A stretch of DNA of 64,000 nucleotides, from assembly GCA_018902385.1 (NCBI GenBank), contig JABSSW010000016.1:62001-126000 (forward strand), given 5' to 3'. Positions within the stretch are counted from its first letter, which is position 1, and each line of letters opens with the position of its first letter. This document shows positions 47,330 to 59,600 of the stretch, piece by piece. The notes below the pieces were generated by a model that did not search any database, was not told the DNA's origin, and was given only the letters and a program-made list of their open reading frames with translations. The stretch is from Physcia stellaris (taxonomy: Eukaryota > Ascomycota > Lecanoromycetes > Caliciales > Physciaceae). Made by a program: the position numbers and the translations under genes.

Positions 47330-50300
47330 GTGTGCAAAAATCGAAATCTCATACATTTTTTCATGTTTCACATCGAGCATGTTGTAATTGCAGACAAAGC
47401 TCGCTTCACTGTTGAAAAAAAAAAAATAATCAAATTACTGTTCGTTTTTTTTTACAACAATGCAAATGATCAATTCATTGATTTGTCAATTTTTTACATG
47501 TCAAACTCGTCAGCAAATTTGCTGTCAATATCAACATTCGAAAAACAAAACGTTTATTGAAACATTGAAAATCACATTTTCAAACATCAAAACAAGTCAA
47601 TCGAATATGCTTTTTTGCAAAACAACGAATTATACGTTTTGAAATTGCAATCACATCAAATGATTGCATTGTCAACAACATTATTATTATCGTTCATCGT
47701 ATGACATCGAAATCTGAATCACACATGAGTTTTTTTTTATTACGTCAATATTTAAAGAAATTGAATCACTTTTATCAAAACGATTGCAAAAATAATCATT
47801 GCGATATTTGCAAACTAATCAAAGCAAAAAAAAAAATCGAATAGAAAAAAATATTCATCATGTCGAAAAAACGTTTCATATTATTCACATTGATTTAATA
47901 TCAATAACGATCGAAAACTTTGAAAATGAACGTTATTACATCAATATTATCGATGACAAATCACGCTGAACGAAAATATACATCGTCAAAAACAAACACG
48001 AATGATTACAATGTTTTATCAAATACATCAATTGAATCAAACGTCAATTCGATATTGACGTCAAAATCGTACGTACAAATTATGACAGCGAATTTCGCAA
48101 CACGCAATCAATCAATTATTTTGACAATCAAAACATTGAATTCAATTCAATTTCAACAAATGCTCAAAACGTCAATGATGTAATCGAAACACATCAACGC
48201 ATTTTCATCATCATGATCAAAACAACGTTATTGACGAAAAACATATCGAATTTTTTGTGATCAAACATCACACATGCAATGACGTATATCAAGAATCGAC
48301 GCTCAATTTCGTATTTGAAAAATCAATCATCGTTCGAAAATATTTACGAACAATTTTCGAAATTGACGAACATGTATTCATTCGAATCAATCGTTTACGT
48401 CGTCATCAACAAAAAAATCAAAAATCATTTTAAATCGAACGTCGAAAAAAAAATTTTCATCGAATATGACGATGACATCATTTATCGAATTTACATATCG
48501 ATTAATCAGAAAATCGAACGCGTCAAAAATTTCGATATTTATGATCACAAATCAACATCAAAAATTGACATCGAATTCGATGAGAATTTTATCGAATCAA
48601 TTGTTGATTCAACAATGATGAATTTTTCTGTTATTCACATTGAATTCATTGCAAAAAAACAAGAAATTCAATCTCAAATTTTTCAAAACATTGAAACTCG
48701 ATCACATATCAAAATCAAATTTTCAAATATCATCATACAAAAATCAGTGACGTCACAACAACAAAAAAATTTTCAAAAAATTTCACAAAAATACGTTACA
48801 ATGCGTTCAAACAGAAAAACAATTCGAATAAATTTTTTTATGAATTTTATCGTTTACAATGTCATAACTTCTGTCAGTTTCACGATGTTTCACTTAGCAA
48901 TGCGTGAGTTGCTCGCAAATTAAAACTCAAACTCAAATGATTTAATTGCTTTGTTCGACAGCATTGCTGATTCTCAGTCAATTTCAATTACAGACGCTGA
49001 GTCTGATACGATCAATCTCGTCTCACTGTTGATCGATTACGTCGAAAACATCGACGTTTTCTCGCTTGAAAAATTCATAACAATGCTGACGATTGACGAA
49101 AAAAAATCAAATAATTACAACGACGTCGCACGAAATTTCCATTTCTCACAATGACTAAAAGCAATGAGAAAAGAACTCGACTCTCTATTGAAAAATCACA
49201 TTTGAAATCTAGTAGATTTTACGCTCGATGAAAGAAAGTCGCTGAACGATAAATGAATTTACAAACTCAAACGCAATGTCGATGACGTTGTGATACGATA
49301 CAAAACTAAATAATGCGTTAAAGATTTTTTATAACAATACGACATTGATTTTGATCAAATTTTTGTTTTCGTCGTCAAATCAATGATTTTCCGAATTTTA
49401 TTCGTCGTTGTCGTTTTTCTGAATTTGAAAATTGAACAAATGAACGTGAAAATTGCGTTTCTATACGAATTCATTGATTCAAATATTTACGTTAAGTATT
49501 CGATTGAATGTGACAATGACAAAATTATTTGCAAACTGAACAAAACATTGTATGATTTGAAACAATCACTCAAATTCTGATATAAACGTCTGTTCGAATT
49601 TCTTTTACAAAAATTAATTTTCAATTTTTTCGACGCGAATCAGAGCATATTCGTCACGAATGTTGATTTCAAGAATTTTATTATTATTACATGAGTCGAT
49701 GATATCAAAATCATTGTTTTCAATAAAATCATGTTTAACAGAACAAAAACAGAACTCAATAACGTTTTCGACATGATTGATCTTGAATCAATAAATTTTT
49801 ATTTTGATATGATCATTTTCAAAAATCGCGAAATGCACATAATTCGTTTTAATCAAAAGACATATATTCAACGCGTCGTTAAAAAATTCGATTTACAAAA
49901 TGCGAAGTCAATTCGAACATTCATGAAAAAATCATTTGATTCAATTTTCAACGTTAATCAAATCATCGATCAAAATATCAAACAATATCAAACAATGATA
50001 ACTCAATCATGTTTGCAATGATAAAAATCAAATCAAATGTAACGAATGCGATTTTCATAATTAATCGATTTGCTCAAAATTTCAGTTCTAGTCATATCAA
50101 GACAGTCAAGCGTGTTATAATTTATCTCAATTTCACGATCGATCTTTGCATAGTTTACGACGATAATTTCAACAAAAAATTAGACATCGAAACATATTGC
50201 GATGCAAACTGAGCTCGTGACAAAATTTCCAAAAAATTCATCGAAACATATCTGTTTCTATTAAACGACGATTCGATAAATTGAATGTCAAAACTTCAAT

Positions 50301-50570
50301 TCATCGTGATCACGTTTATTTGCGTCGTCGAATATATGATCATATCATTCGTCGTCAAAAAAATTATCTGACTCAGACAATTGCTCGTTGATTTACGAAT
50401 TCAAAATCAATCGAACAATTACGTCAAAATATTGATAAATATTGACAGTCAGAACGTCAAAGCACTCAGTGAAAATTCAGTACATCATGATCGCATCAAG
50501 CACGTCGATATCGTATATCATTATGTAAAAACGAAATTAAAAAAAATTACATTGAATTCAAATATATAAC
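47330..50570 (+). pseudogene. Copia pol remnant (protease-integrase-RT-RNase H)
   Basis: A protease-side segment (47380-47560) has VIADKARFTVE and LLSISTFEKQ. Integrase (about 47880-48250) has HIDLI, YINIIDDKSR and NAQNVNDVIE, matching HTDL, 'FTDD.TRW' and 'PEQNGV.ER'. RT (49240-50020) has YKLKRNVDDVVIRYK, LNKTLYDLKQSLKF, VDDIKIIVF. RNase H (50150-50570) has YCDAN and SKLQ..., VVEYM. About seven conserved Trp codons are TGA (for example after LKQSLKF, before VDDIK, and after YCDAN) and one is TAA. No functional product. Confidence 0.88.
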
Positions 50571-50696
50571 GATCGACATCATGTCAGTCGACGATTTCAT
50601 CAAATTTTTATTTTCGTTCAAATATCAACGATTTATCGACATGTTCGAAATGAATTAAACATCATGATTTTATATCTTTGCAAATTCGAAAAAAAA

Positions 50697-50849
50697 TATT
50701 GAAATAAATTCATTATCAAAAACAATGTCAAGACATTATTCTATTATAAGCTAGCGTGCAAACTCTGTACAATAATTCACATTCATCACATGTACGATAG
50801 ATAGTATTATCATGAATATAAGCACGTTGCACTCTACATATCTGTAACA
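50697..50849 (+). repeat. Copia 3' LTR (153 bp)
   Basis: Begins TATT (mutated from TGTT) and ends CTGTAACA. It carries thirteen derived changes, all between 50698 and 50777; the outer 72 bp are clean. An A-rich purine run (CGAAAAAAAA) directly precedes it and is the likely mutated polypurine tract. Confidence 0.92.
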
Positions 50850-50854
50850 GATCT
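50850..50854. other. Target site duplication GATCT (right)
   Basis: Direct repeat of 45591-45595; marks the right end of the insertion. Confidence 0.85.
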
Positions 50855-51103
50855 AGAACGAAAATCAAGTTGCGTCCTGAGTAGTAGATATTCGCCAAAC
50901 ACGAAGCGCTTGTCAGTCGGCTAATGGCAGCCATAATCCCACTCACAGCGGGATATTGTGGTCAGATCTAATTCTTTCTCAAAGCTAGCAATCATGCGAT
51001 ATCCTTGATTTACAGAAATGGACGAGTCTGGAGATCTGATCCAGCTCTCACTCTCAGTCAAGCTTGCTAGGTCGCTGGCAATCTGTCTTCGACAGGCAAC
51101 AAC

Positions 51104-52624
51104 ATGAGATTCCAGCCTCACCCTCTGGCCATCCAGGTCATTCAATCTTGTATGCTGGTAGTCCTCTGTGTGGAACTTCCTCCACCTGAGCCAAGACAGC
51201 CTACTTCAAACGATTTAGCCTCCTATGATCCACGAAAAAACATCACATGTCTTGGAGATGAATCCGTTATAGGCTGGAATATTGGACCGGCACGATATCA
51301 AGGTACATCTATGCAAAAGTTATGCGCTGATCCACAGTACGGTGGAGACAGCAGTGGGCCTAATCTCCGAGGTTACTGCCACGAAGGGGACGTGTTTTTC
51401 GGAAACAATATTGTGAGAAGTCCCTTTCAAGAAAACCGGTTTGCCAGCAATGTACAATTCAACCCCATGACGGCCGTGGACTTGGCTAGATCTCTCCGAA
51501 ATTACCTAGAATGTAGGAACCGATGTTTCTGCAACTACGGCCTCGAAGATCCCTCCCCACAACCTCGACACGTCGCTGAAACCCGCAAAACGTTCGATAA
51601 TCCTACGCAATCCATCGATTGGACCATCAGGCTAGATACGCAGGACAAGGCAGAAAAGGCGGTGTCAGCTGAACTGACAAGATTATACTTTTTCGATAAC
51701 TATTTCCTTCGCCCTGGCCTCGATACTTTTGCCTACCGACATGAAGACGTTGGCATCGACGTCTCAAATCGAATAACGTGCGACGGCCCCTTGCCTACCT
51801 TCGCACTCCCTGCCCCCTACGACATCCACAACTTCGCAGATAATCAAGCCCTCTGCGCCACACAGCTTTCAGGGGGAAGCCCGGCTGCTAATGCTGGTGC
51901 CTATTGTCATCAGAAACTATACCTCAATGGAGAACAACCAATAGTCAGTTTCGCGGACGATCAAACGCCTCGTCTAGACTGGACTTGGAACCCCGGATCC
52001 GGGGCTGCGTTCTTCAAAGCTGCGTCATTGCGTTTCCATTGCTGGAAGAATTGCGCTTGCTCGTTTCCTGGACGAGTGAAGAACTATGTCGATCCGACGC
52101 TGTGGATGTGGGAGTGGATGGTGGGGAACATGCCGAAGAATTCGATCTCGACGACGAAAGGGAGCAGATACCCGATGGGATCTTCCACGGATGAGAATGG
52201 CGTGATCTTGACAACGTACAAGGGGGGTAGCAGTAGGAACCAGCGATGCGCGGCCAATGCCGATAAGCAGGGCTGTGACATTCCGTGGCCGGTGGAGATT
52301 CTTGGTCCGGTGCCGAAAGTTGTGATGAGGGCAGCGGTCACACATCCTCAGGCCCCTACTATTGAAGCGGGGGAGACGAAAAAACTGTGTGGTAATAAGT
52401 GTTCTGGGATGGAAGATTGTGGTGAAGATTGCTTATGTAGGACGCCCTCGACAGAGGAGGCGAGAGCTTTGGGCGTTGATCCTATTGTGCCGGCAGCTTT
52501 GTGTCTGGGCTTGGCATCGGTGTTTGGGCGAGAGCTGGGCAGCCTGGAGGAGCAGGTTGATTGCCTCTGTAATGCAACATATATAGCGCGAGCATGCTGT
52601 CATTCCAAGGACGGCATGGTCTAG
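51104..52624 (+). CDS. Secreted cysteine-rich protein of unknown function, 506 aa
   Basis: Single exon, ATG 51104 to TAG. The N-terminus has a short hydrophobic stretch (VIQSCMLVVLCV) after a polar start, probably a signal peptide or anchor. About two dozen cysteines are spread through the protein, with two repeated-looking halves: each has a 'LCA.....G......G.YCH' segment (residues near 80-105 and 255-270) and a 'R..C....CFC/CACS' segment (near 145 and 310). The C-terminus is very Cys-rich (CGNKCSGMEDCGEDCLC and DCLCNATYIARACC). Such large Cys-rich single-exon proteins occur in many filamentous fungi, mostly uncharacterised. The copia element ends 254 bp upstream, so its promoter may be affected; the gene itself shows no sign of mutation. 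Confidence 0.8.
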   Translation: MRFQPHPLAIQVIQSCMLVVLCVELPPPEPRQPTSNDLASYDPRKNITCLGDESVIGWNIGPARYQGTSMQKLCADPQYGGDSSGPNLRGYCHEGDVFFGNNIVRSPFQENRFASNVQFNPMTAVDLARSLRNYLECRNRCFCNYGLEDPSPQPRHVAETRKTFDNPTQSIDWTIRLDTQDKAEKAVSAELTRLYFFDNYFLRPGLDTFAYRHEDVGIDVSNRITCDGPLPTFALPAPYDIHNFADNQALCATQLSGGSPAANAGAYCHQKLYLNGEQPIVSFADDQTPRLDWTWNPGSGAAFFKAASLRFHCWKNCACSFPGRVKNYVDPTLWMWEWMVGNMPKNSISTTKGSRYPMGSSTDENGVILTTYKGGSSRNQRCAANADKQGCDIPWPVEILGPVPKVVMRAAVTHPQAPTIEAGETKKLCGNKCSGMEDCGEDCLCRTPSTEEARALGVDPIVPAALCLGLASVFGRELGSLEEQVDCLCNATYIARACCHSKDGMV

Positions 52625-53257
52625 TCGCCATGGAGTTGCTTGGCTTCGCCCACCGGCCAGTTTCGCGGATGCCTTCACTGCTCACTCAGAAATCACCTAT
52701 AAAGCATTTCATAAACTTTCAGCATATGAGGGTCAAACTCTCCTTCGTGTCTACTTTCGAAGAGGACGTGGTGATAACATAGTGAACGGAGCCCGCGCAA
52801 AGAATGAATCCTTCTAGAGGAGCAAAAGAACGTTTCGTGTTCAATTGAGGTCATGAGAAGAAGGCTTGGTTGATTAATTCTAATTCATTAAGCATTCGGA
52901 CGGGCCTTGAATGGGGTCCGTGATGCGACTAAACACCAACGCAGCCAATCACTCCTAGGAGATTCTTGGCTCTATACAGACAAATTTACCCCTTGGTGTT
53001 CTGTTTAACTGTTCGAACAGGCCACTTCAAGCACCTTTACACCCATGGCCCTCACATGATTTGAACTAGCCGCCGGAGAAAAAGCGAAAATACGATAGCT
53101 CGACTTGAGAAAAACGATGAGTTTAAACTTCATTCATACCAATCTATACTTTTAACACTTAGGACGGATAACCTTAGTCTGACGAGTGATTCCTATGCTC
53201 TATCGGAACCACCAGCACTCAATATCTTCTGGGGCCGAGTAACGGCAAGCTCATCGC
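52625..53257. other. Transition from gene DNA to the right AT-rich block
   Basis: No gene seen. Normal CC/GG content persists to about 53330, within the first tandem repeat copy, and then drops. Confidence 0.5.
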
Positions 53258-53978
53258 TAATGCTGCGTACTTCCTTCATTGTTATGTACAAAATTCTTGG
53301 TGTTTTGGGCATGGCCGGCCTGTAAGCAATGATTTTGCAGAGCAAAGTGACTTTGCAAAATCGATTTCGCTGAACAAAGTGATTCAACAAAACAATTTTC
53401 AGAATTTAATTACTTTTTTTGTTTTTGCGACTGAATTACGAAACGAAAAACAAAAGTCTTCAAAAAAGATGAAAACGTCGAAAAAGTCAAAAACAAAAAG
53501 TGAATGAACGAGACAAAAAAAAAACGAAAAATGAAAAATGAAATAGATAAAACATTGATTTTCTATTTAATTAGAAAATCAATTTCTTCAAATTTCTTAT
53601 TAATGTTGCGTACTTTTTTTCATTGCTATGTACAAAAATCTTGATGTTTTGAACATGAGCGATTTGTAAACAATGATTTTGCAAAACAAAATGATTTTGC
53701 AAAGTCGATTTCGCTGAACAAAGTGATTCAACAAAACAATTTTCAAAATTTAATTATTTTTTTTGTCTTTGCGATTGAATTACGAAACGAAAAAACAAAA
53801 GTTTTCAAAAAAGATGAAAACGTCGAAAAAATCAAAAACAAGAAATGAATGAGCGAAACAAAAAAAAGACGAAAAATGAAAAATGAAATAAATGAAACAT
53901 TGATTTTCTATTTAATTAAAAAGTCAATTTTTTCAAGTTTTTTTCATTTCGTCATTTTTGCATTAACATTCATGTTTA
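53258..53978 (+). repeat. 343-bp tandem repeat, copies A and B
   Basis: Copy A begins at 53258 (TAATGCTGCGTAC) and copy B at 53601 (TAATGTTGCGTAC), a period of 343 bp. Copy A keeps CC and GG in its first 80 bp; copy B has lost almost all of them. Copy B is interrupted or ended by the gypsy element at 53979. A third, partial copy (C) lies beyond the gypsy at 61438. Confidence 0.8.
53974..53978. other. Target site duplication GTTTA (left)
   Basis: GTTTA directly before the gypsy 5' LTR, repeated at 61421-61425 after the 3' LTR. Confidence 0.8.
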
Positions 53979-54132
53979 TGTTACAAATCGACTTCTGTCT
54001 GATCTGAAGAATTTGCTTCTGTCTGATTTCATTGATTTGACTAGTCGACTTGACATTGACATTTATTCGAGTTTTTGTATTTAGCATTCGATCATTTTCT
54101 TACTATTTCATCAATGAATCAATGTCTTTACA
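53979..54132 (+). repeat. Gypsy 5' LTR (154 bp)
   Basis: Starts TGTTACA and ends TTTACA. Differs from the 3' LTR by 13 transitions and one single-base indel. Confidence 0.92.
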
Positions 54133-54134
54133 AT

Positions 54135-54142
54135 TGATAGCA
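54135..54142 (+). promoter_or_regulatory. Candidate gypsy primer binding site
   Basis: TGATAGCA two bases after the LTR resembles TGGTAGCG, the complement of the initiator-tRNA-Met 3' end, with two G-to-A changes. Plausible but short. Confidence 0.35.
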
Positions 54143-54423
54143 TCATTTTATCAATCAATCGTTATTATCGCATCAATTGATTGCGTAATAACATCAATCA
54201 AATCAGCTTTTGTAATTTACTTGCAAAAGCTTTTTGTTTTTTTTCAGTTCGTGTTACATCGATCGATTTCGTCAATTTATTTATCAAGCTTTTTTTTTTT
54301 TTTCATTGTATGAATATTTTATCTCAATTTCATCTTGATTCATCAACAACAAATTGTATTTGTTTTTTTGTGTGTTAGAAAATTTTTCACAATTCGTTCA
54401 AGCTGATTTTTATCAGCAATTTC

Positions 54424-56410
54424 GTGTCATCAATTCTCATTTCGAAAACACACGAATTTCATCGCTTTTTTCAAATTAAACATCGTGAAATCGAAAAATT
54501 TAACGAAGAGATCAAGCAAATCATAATTGCTATCGTCGTTTCGAATTTTTTTTTAGTCGTTTTGCATTCAGTTCTCGAAATACAGTCAGATCAGTTTTTT
54601 CGAAATCGATCGAATTTTTTGTCGAGTGAAATACGAATATCAATGTTTTTCGACGAATTGCTCGGAAATTTCGTGAGTATATTATTGTTTACAGAGTTTC
54701 AGTTATCTTTCGAAACTTTTTGAATTCACACATTACGAATTCAGTTTTCAGCAATTTCAATTCGTCGAACGATTCGTCAATTACAAAAGCTTTTTGAATT
54801 TCACGTCATCGTGACGCTTTGCTACAGTCGATTGTAAAGACAATCGAACGACGACGAGTATTTACGCTCAACTTTTCGTCAATTATCAATCAAGATCAGC
54901 GAAGTCGAAATCTATTTTTATTCGAGTCTATTCGATTCAACGATATCAATAGCAACTTTGCAAAGACATTTGATTCAAATTTAGCTGATACTCGAATCAT
55001 CTCAATTATTGAAGAGATCCCTCGTGACAACATGAGTCAGAATACGCAAATTGACAATTCAGTTCAGTCGTTTGCGTCTGATTTCAACGAAACTCAACGT
55101 CGTGAAATAGCGAAGATCGTTGTTGTCGCTTTAAAACATCGACGTCGTGATCGAAATGACGATGAAAATTCAAATTACAATTCGTCGAATTTCGACAACA
55201 ATTTTCAATTTTCAGCTGATCATAACAACAATGCTGACGAGTGAAAAGTGAAAAATGTTGACTTTTTCGATTCTGACTACGATGATGACATTGCTGTCAA
55301 CGTGAATAAATCAATAAAGTATTTCGACAAACACATTTATTATGTCGATGTTTATGTTTTCGTCGATCGTTTGAAAAATTTAATTTCGTTACGAGATGAA
55401 AACAAATTTCGTATTGTTTTGTCACAATGTTTTCGCGATTACGTTCAAAAGTAACATTTATTGATATTGTTTGAGCTGAAAAAGAATTTGTTGCGAATCG
55501 TTTCGTTAATCATTTGATATCAAATTTTAATCAAGTCATTCAAAAAGCGAACAATTCAAACATTACAAAATTTGCAACGAAAACGATATATCATGTCAAA
55601 CGTTAAACAGCAACGTAATTCTCGTATGTATGTTCAAAACATTTTTCGACATGTCAAAGTCGTTGAGTTCGAATCTGTTTTCAATCAATTTATTTTAATT
55701 TGATTTAATTTTGATTATAAATTTCGACGCGACATTTCAAAATCAAAGTCGAATATTACGATACGAACTTTTCTTGATCATTTGAAAAAGAAGTTCGACA
55801 TATGATTCGACATGATTAGCAAGCCCGTTTTTAGCTCGAAATTTAACAATAACAATCGTTTCAATAAGCAAAACAGACGTGATCGACAAAACGAATTTTC
55901 TCAATCGTCAAATGAATTTAACGCTTTTTTCTTTCAAGCTTATCGTTTTGCCGATTATTTCGTTTTCGTTCAACAAAAACAAGCTTATCAGAAACAATCG
56001 TTCGTTCAATCAAAACGTCGTCAAATCGTTTTGTCATTCGCAAAGCAATCACTGTTGTTAACGTCAAAAACGCGTTCGATTTCAAGAATCAGTCACGTCA
56101 ACAAAAAGAGAAATTTGACGATCGTGATGACAAAAATTTCAAACGTAAAATCTATGTTCTGAATGAATTTGAGAAAAAAAACGATCAAAAATCAATTGAG
56201 AAAAATTTTCTCATCGACGAAACTAGCGAGAATCAATCAACATATTATTTCGAAAATTTAGTTTATTATGATTTTGATCATTCTGACGACTTTGATCATG
56301 AATCGACAATTAATCATTTCATTTTGTCAATCGTCTTTATTTGTCGTCGTTGTACAAAGTTTTTCGTTTCAAACAACAAGTTTCATAATCACATTCGTAA
56401 TGTCGAATGC
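54424..56410 (+). pseudogene. Gypsy gag remnant with zinc finger
   Basis: Open pieces joined by stops, all plus strand. A middle segment (55240-55440) has VKNVDFFDSDYDDD and RLKNLISLRDENKFR, and 55700-55830 reads FDYKFRRDISKS then FDMI, both typical of fungal gypsy gag. Near 56340 a finger CRRCTKFFVSNNKFHNHI (C-x2-C-x11-H-x3-H form) is present. At least three TGA stops sit at family Trp positions. Confidence 0.7.
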
Positions 56411-56639
56411 TTTGATTTTAATGTTCGATTGAGAAAGTTTTTCTCAAATCAGCAATTGAATTTTTCTAGAGAAATCGAAATCGATGTTATCGATTCACAT
56501 GTCGTCATTACTTTTATTACTAAAATTATCAAGAGCTCATCTGAGTCAAATTTTAATCATGATTCAATATCGATTGTTTCGTCAAATGTTGATTTTTCAA
56601 AAAATATTGAAATTGACTGTGAATATCGTGACTGAAATT

Positions 56640-59600
56640 ACGCGAAAATTGACGTTGCTCTGTTCGAAAAAATTGAGTTAGAGTTCGTTTGCATTGATAT
56701 TGAATCAAAAGTCATTATTGCGAATCGTCGATTCTTTTTTCGTCAGAATTCTGATCTGCTTATTCGTATTATGACTACATTTTTCATTGTACGAGAGATA
56801 ATCATTGATCAACATCAAACTTCTGAGTACGTCATTGCTTCGATGTACTTTTTTGATCAAAAAAATGACAAAATCGTCAAAACTATGATTCGTCGCGAAA
56901 TTCATTTGATGAATAATTTCAAAATCAACATGCTCATCGACAATGATGTCATTGACTTTGAAAAGTGAAACATTGACAACGAGCATAGCAAAACTACGAT
57001 TGACAATTGCGACGTTATTATTTTTATTGACATTCGTCGTCGATTGTCAATTGATCAGTCGATGCACAAATCAATGCATATCAAAAAAACAATCATTGTT
57101 TCGTCGCAATCAAAAATGATCATTTCAATTCATTATTTTGTCGACAATATTTTTAATGATCGAAATTACTTTTTCGAATCAAATGAAACTGAATTTATTT
57201 TGTATGTTCATTTTATGAACATCTTTATCGAAGCTATTTTTGTTCGCAATGACGACAAACAAACTGTCAAAATTTCACGTAATTATCGCTTAAATTATTT
57301 CACTGAATTCGATTATTCAAACGCGTTTTTCGTCAACGACGATAACGCTGATTTGATCATGAAAACATCGCGCACTACTCACAAAATTTCGTGATTCAAA
57401 AAAATTATTGTCATTTTCGTCACGACGCTAGTCGCTATCACTGTCGTCGTTACGTCAGTTCAATTAATCATCATCGCTATTTCGTTGACGATACGCATCG
57501 AGTCGATTTCGTTTTTGATCAATGTTGACAACGTTAATTTGTCACAAGCTTTCATTTTATTTAGCGATTTGCGAAAGTTTTTCGATTTGCGAAAGTCTTT
57601 CGATTTGCGAAAGTTTTTCACAGATCAAATTTTCGACTTTTCAGAAAAATTAAAATTCTCGATTACGTTTATCATTTCATCGTCGAACATTGTGTTATTC
57701 AATGATGTCATTATTTATTTTTTCGACGAAGCGAAAGTTTTTCGCAATTTGATCGTTGAGTTTTCGATTTTGTGAACAGACAGCGAATTTGCTGACTTAT
57801 CGAAAAAAAATTGAATGAAAATATTTCTTAAAACAGACTGAAAGAATAAAATTCTTGAAAAAATTAAAATGTATCTTTTGAAAATTAAGAATTGTGCTTT
57901 TGTCGATAAAATTTTCGACGAATTACACGATTTAAATCGATTATTCTGAATCAACGAATTTATCTCATTCAGTTATTCAGTGTTTTGTGTTTGAAAGAAC
58001 GTTAATGAAAAGCGTAAAGATCGCGTTGTCGTAAATATTCGAAAATTTAATGTCATCATTCAATCGAATGTTTACTTTTTGTCGTTTCAAATGGAAATCA
58101 TTTCAGTCGTCAAGAATTGTTTCTATATTATTGTCGTGAATGCATTCGCTTTTTTTTATCAGTGACGAGTACATTCAGATGATCGACACAAATTCACTGT
58201 GATGAATTATCGAGATCAGAAATCATTCAACGTTGTCGTAATGAAATATAAGAATTCGTCTGTTTACGTGCAACGACAAATTGATCGATTATTTCGTGTT
58301 TATCGAAAATTTGTCAAAGCATACGTTGATGATATCGTCATTTTTTCACGAATTTGACAAAAACACGTTAGTCATTTGCGTCAGATATTTATCAAGTTGA
58401 TTAACGTTAATATATTCATCAAATTTATTAAAGCATTCATTGATTACTCGTCAATGCAATTATTGAATCAAAAAGTCGACTCGCTTGATTTATTCACTAG
58501 TGAGAAAAAATTGAAAATCATTGCTAAATTTCAGTTTTTTCGTACTTTTCGTCAGCTGAAAATCTATTTTGATTTTATTGATTGAATGAGAAAATACGTT
58601 TCATTTTACGTCGACGTGTCAAAATCTTTACAAAAAAATTATTTTGCTAAAGTTTGCTTTCAAAAAAGAAAGCGCTAAAAAGATTTTCGTTAATCGAATT
58701 AAAGTCGACAATGCAACGTCAAAAAACGAACTTCATACGAAATATTTCAATTTTTATTTTCGAAACTTTTTTATTTCATTCATCATGATTCGAAACGTCA
58801 AATTTATGTGAATTTGAATATCAGCAAAAAATTCGATATCGACGCTGTAATTTATCATGTTAAAAAAAAATTTATCAAGTCAGACGAATATTCAGTCAAA
58901 TCGTTTATTCAGTCAATAATGTTTTTGTTCAGATTATTGAATTCGATCGAAACTCGCTATTGATCGACTGAAATGAAAATCGCTGACATAATGTGAGTAT
59001 TGCGAAAGATTCGTCATTTCATCGAATTATTCATTTCGTTTATCGTTATTTACATTGATCATGACGTTGCGTTAGACATAGTCAAACAGATTATTTTTTC
59101 GTTTTCGTCGACAGATAAATTGAATTTTCGACTAATTCGTGTCAGCGATTATATTCAACGTTTCGATCTGAATATTCGTCATAAGTCAAACAAGTTTCAT
59201 TTTGTGTCGAATGTCTTGTTTAAACTCGTTAATTTCAACGATTCACAGACATCGTCGAAAAAAATTCGATGTTTTTTTCATTTTCGTCGACGTTGACACA
59301 AATCATTCAAATGCTGACGTATACTTTATTTGCTCGTTAATGAAAATGAATGATGTTTTTCGATTAAAAATTCTAAATGATTACAAAATCGATTTTAGTT
59401 GAAATCGAATTTTGAACGTCTTAAATATCGAGAACGACGTCAATTTTTCTTTTGAAAAAAAAAATCATGAGTTTATTTTTCGCGTTGATGACACTATTGA
59501 CGATCACGTTTTCGTTTTTCGTCGATTTTGTATATCGAATGCTGTCGTCAAAAATGTGTTGAAAATCGTTCATGACGACTCAAATGATCATTCAGAATAC

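Larger units (their letters stand above)
45596..50849 (+). mobile_element. Complete Ty1/copia LTR retrotransposon, heavily mutated
   Basis: 5254 bp bounded by two 153-bp LTRs without indels and flanked by the 5-bp duplication GATCT. The interior runs protease, integrase, reverse transcriptase, RNase H, the Ty1/copia order. Nearly all protein motifs can be followed in one strand, broken mainly by TGA at positions where the family has tryptophan. The block is AT-rich and CC/GG-poor only from about 45713 to 50777; the outer 117 bp of the left LTR and outer 72 bp of the right LTR are unmutated, as is the flanking host DNA. Confidence 0.93.
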
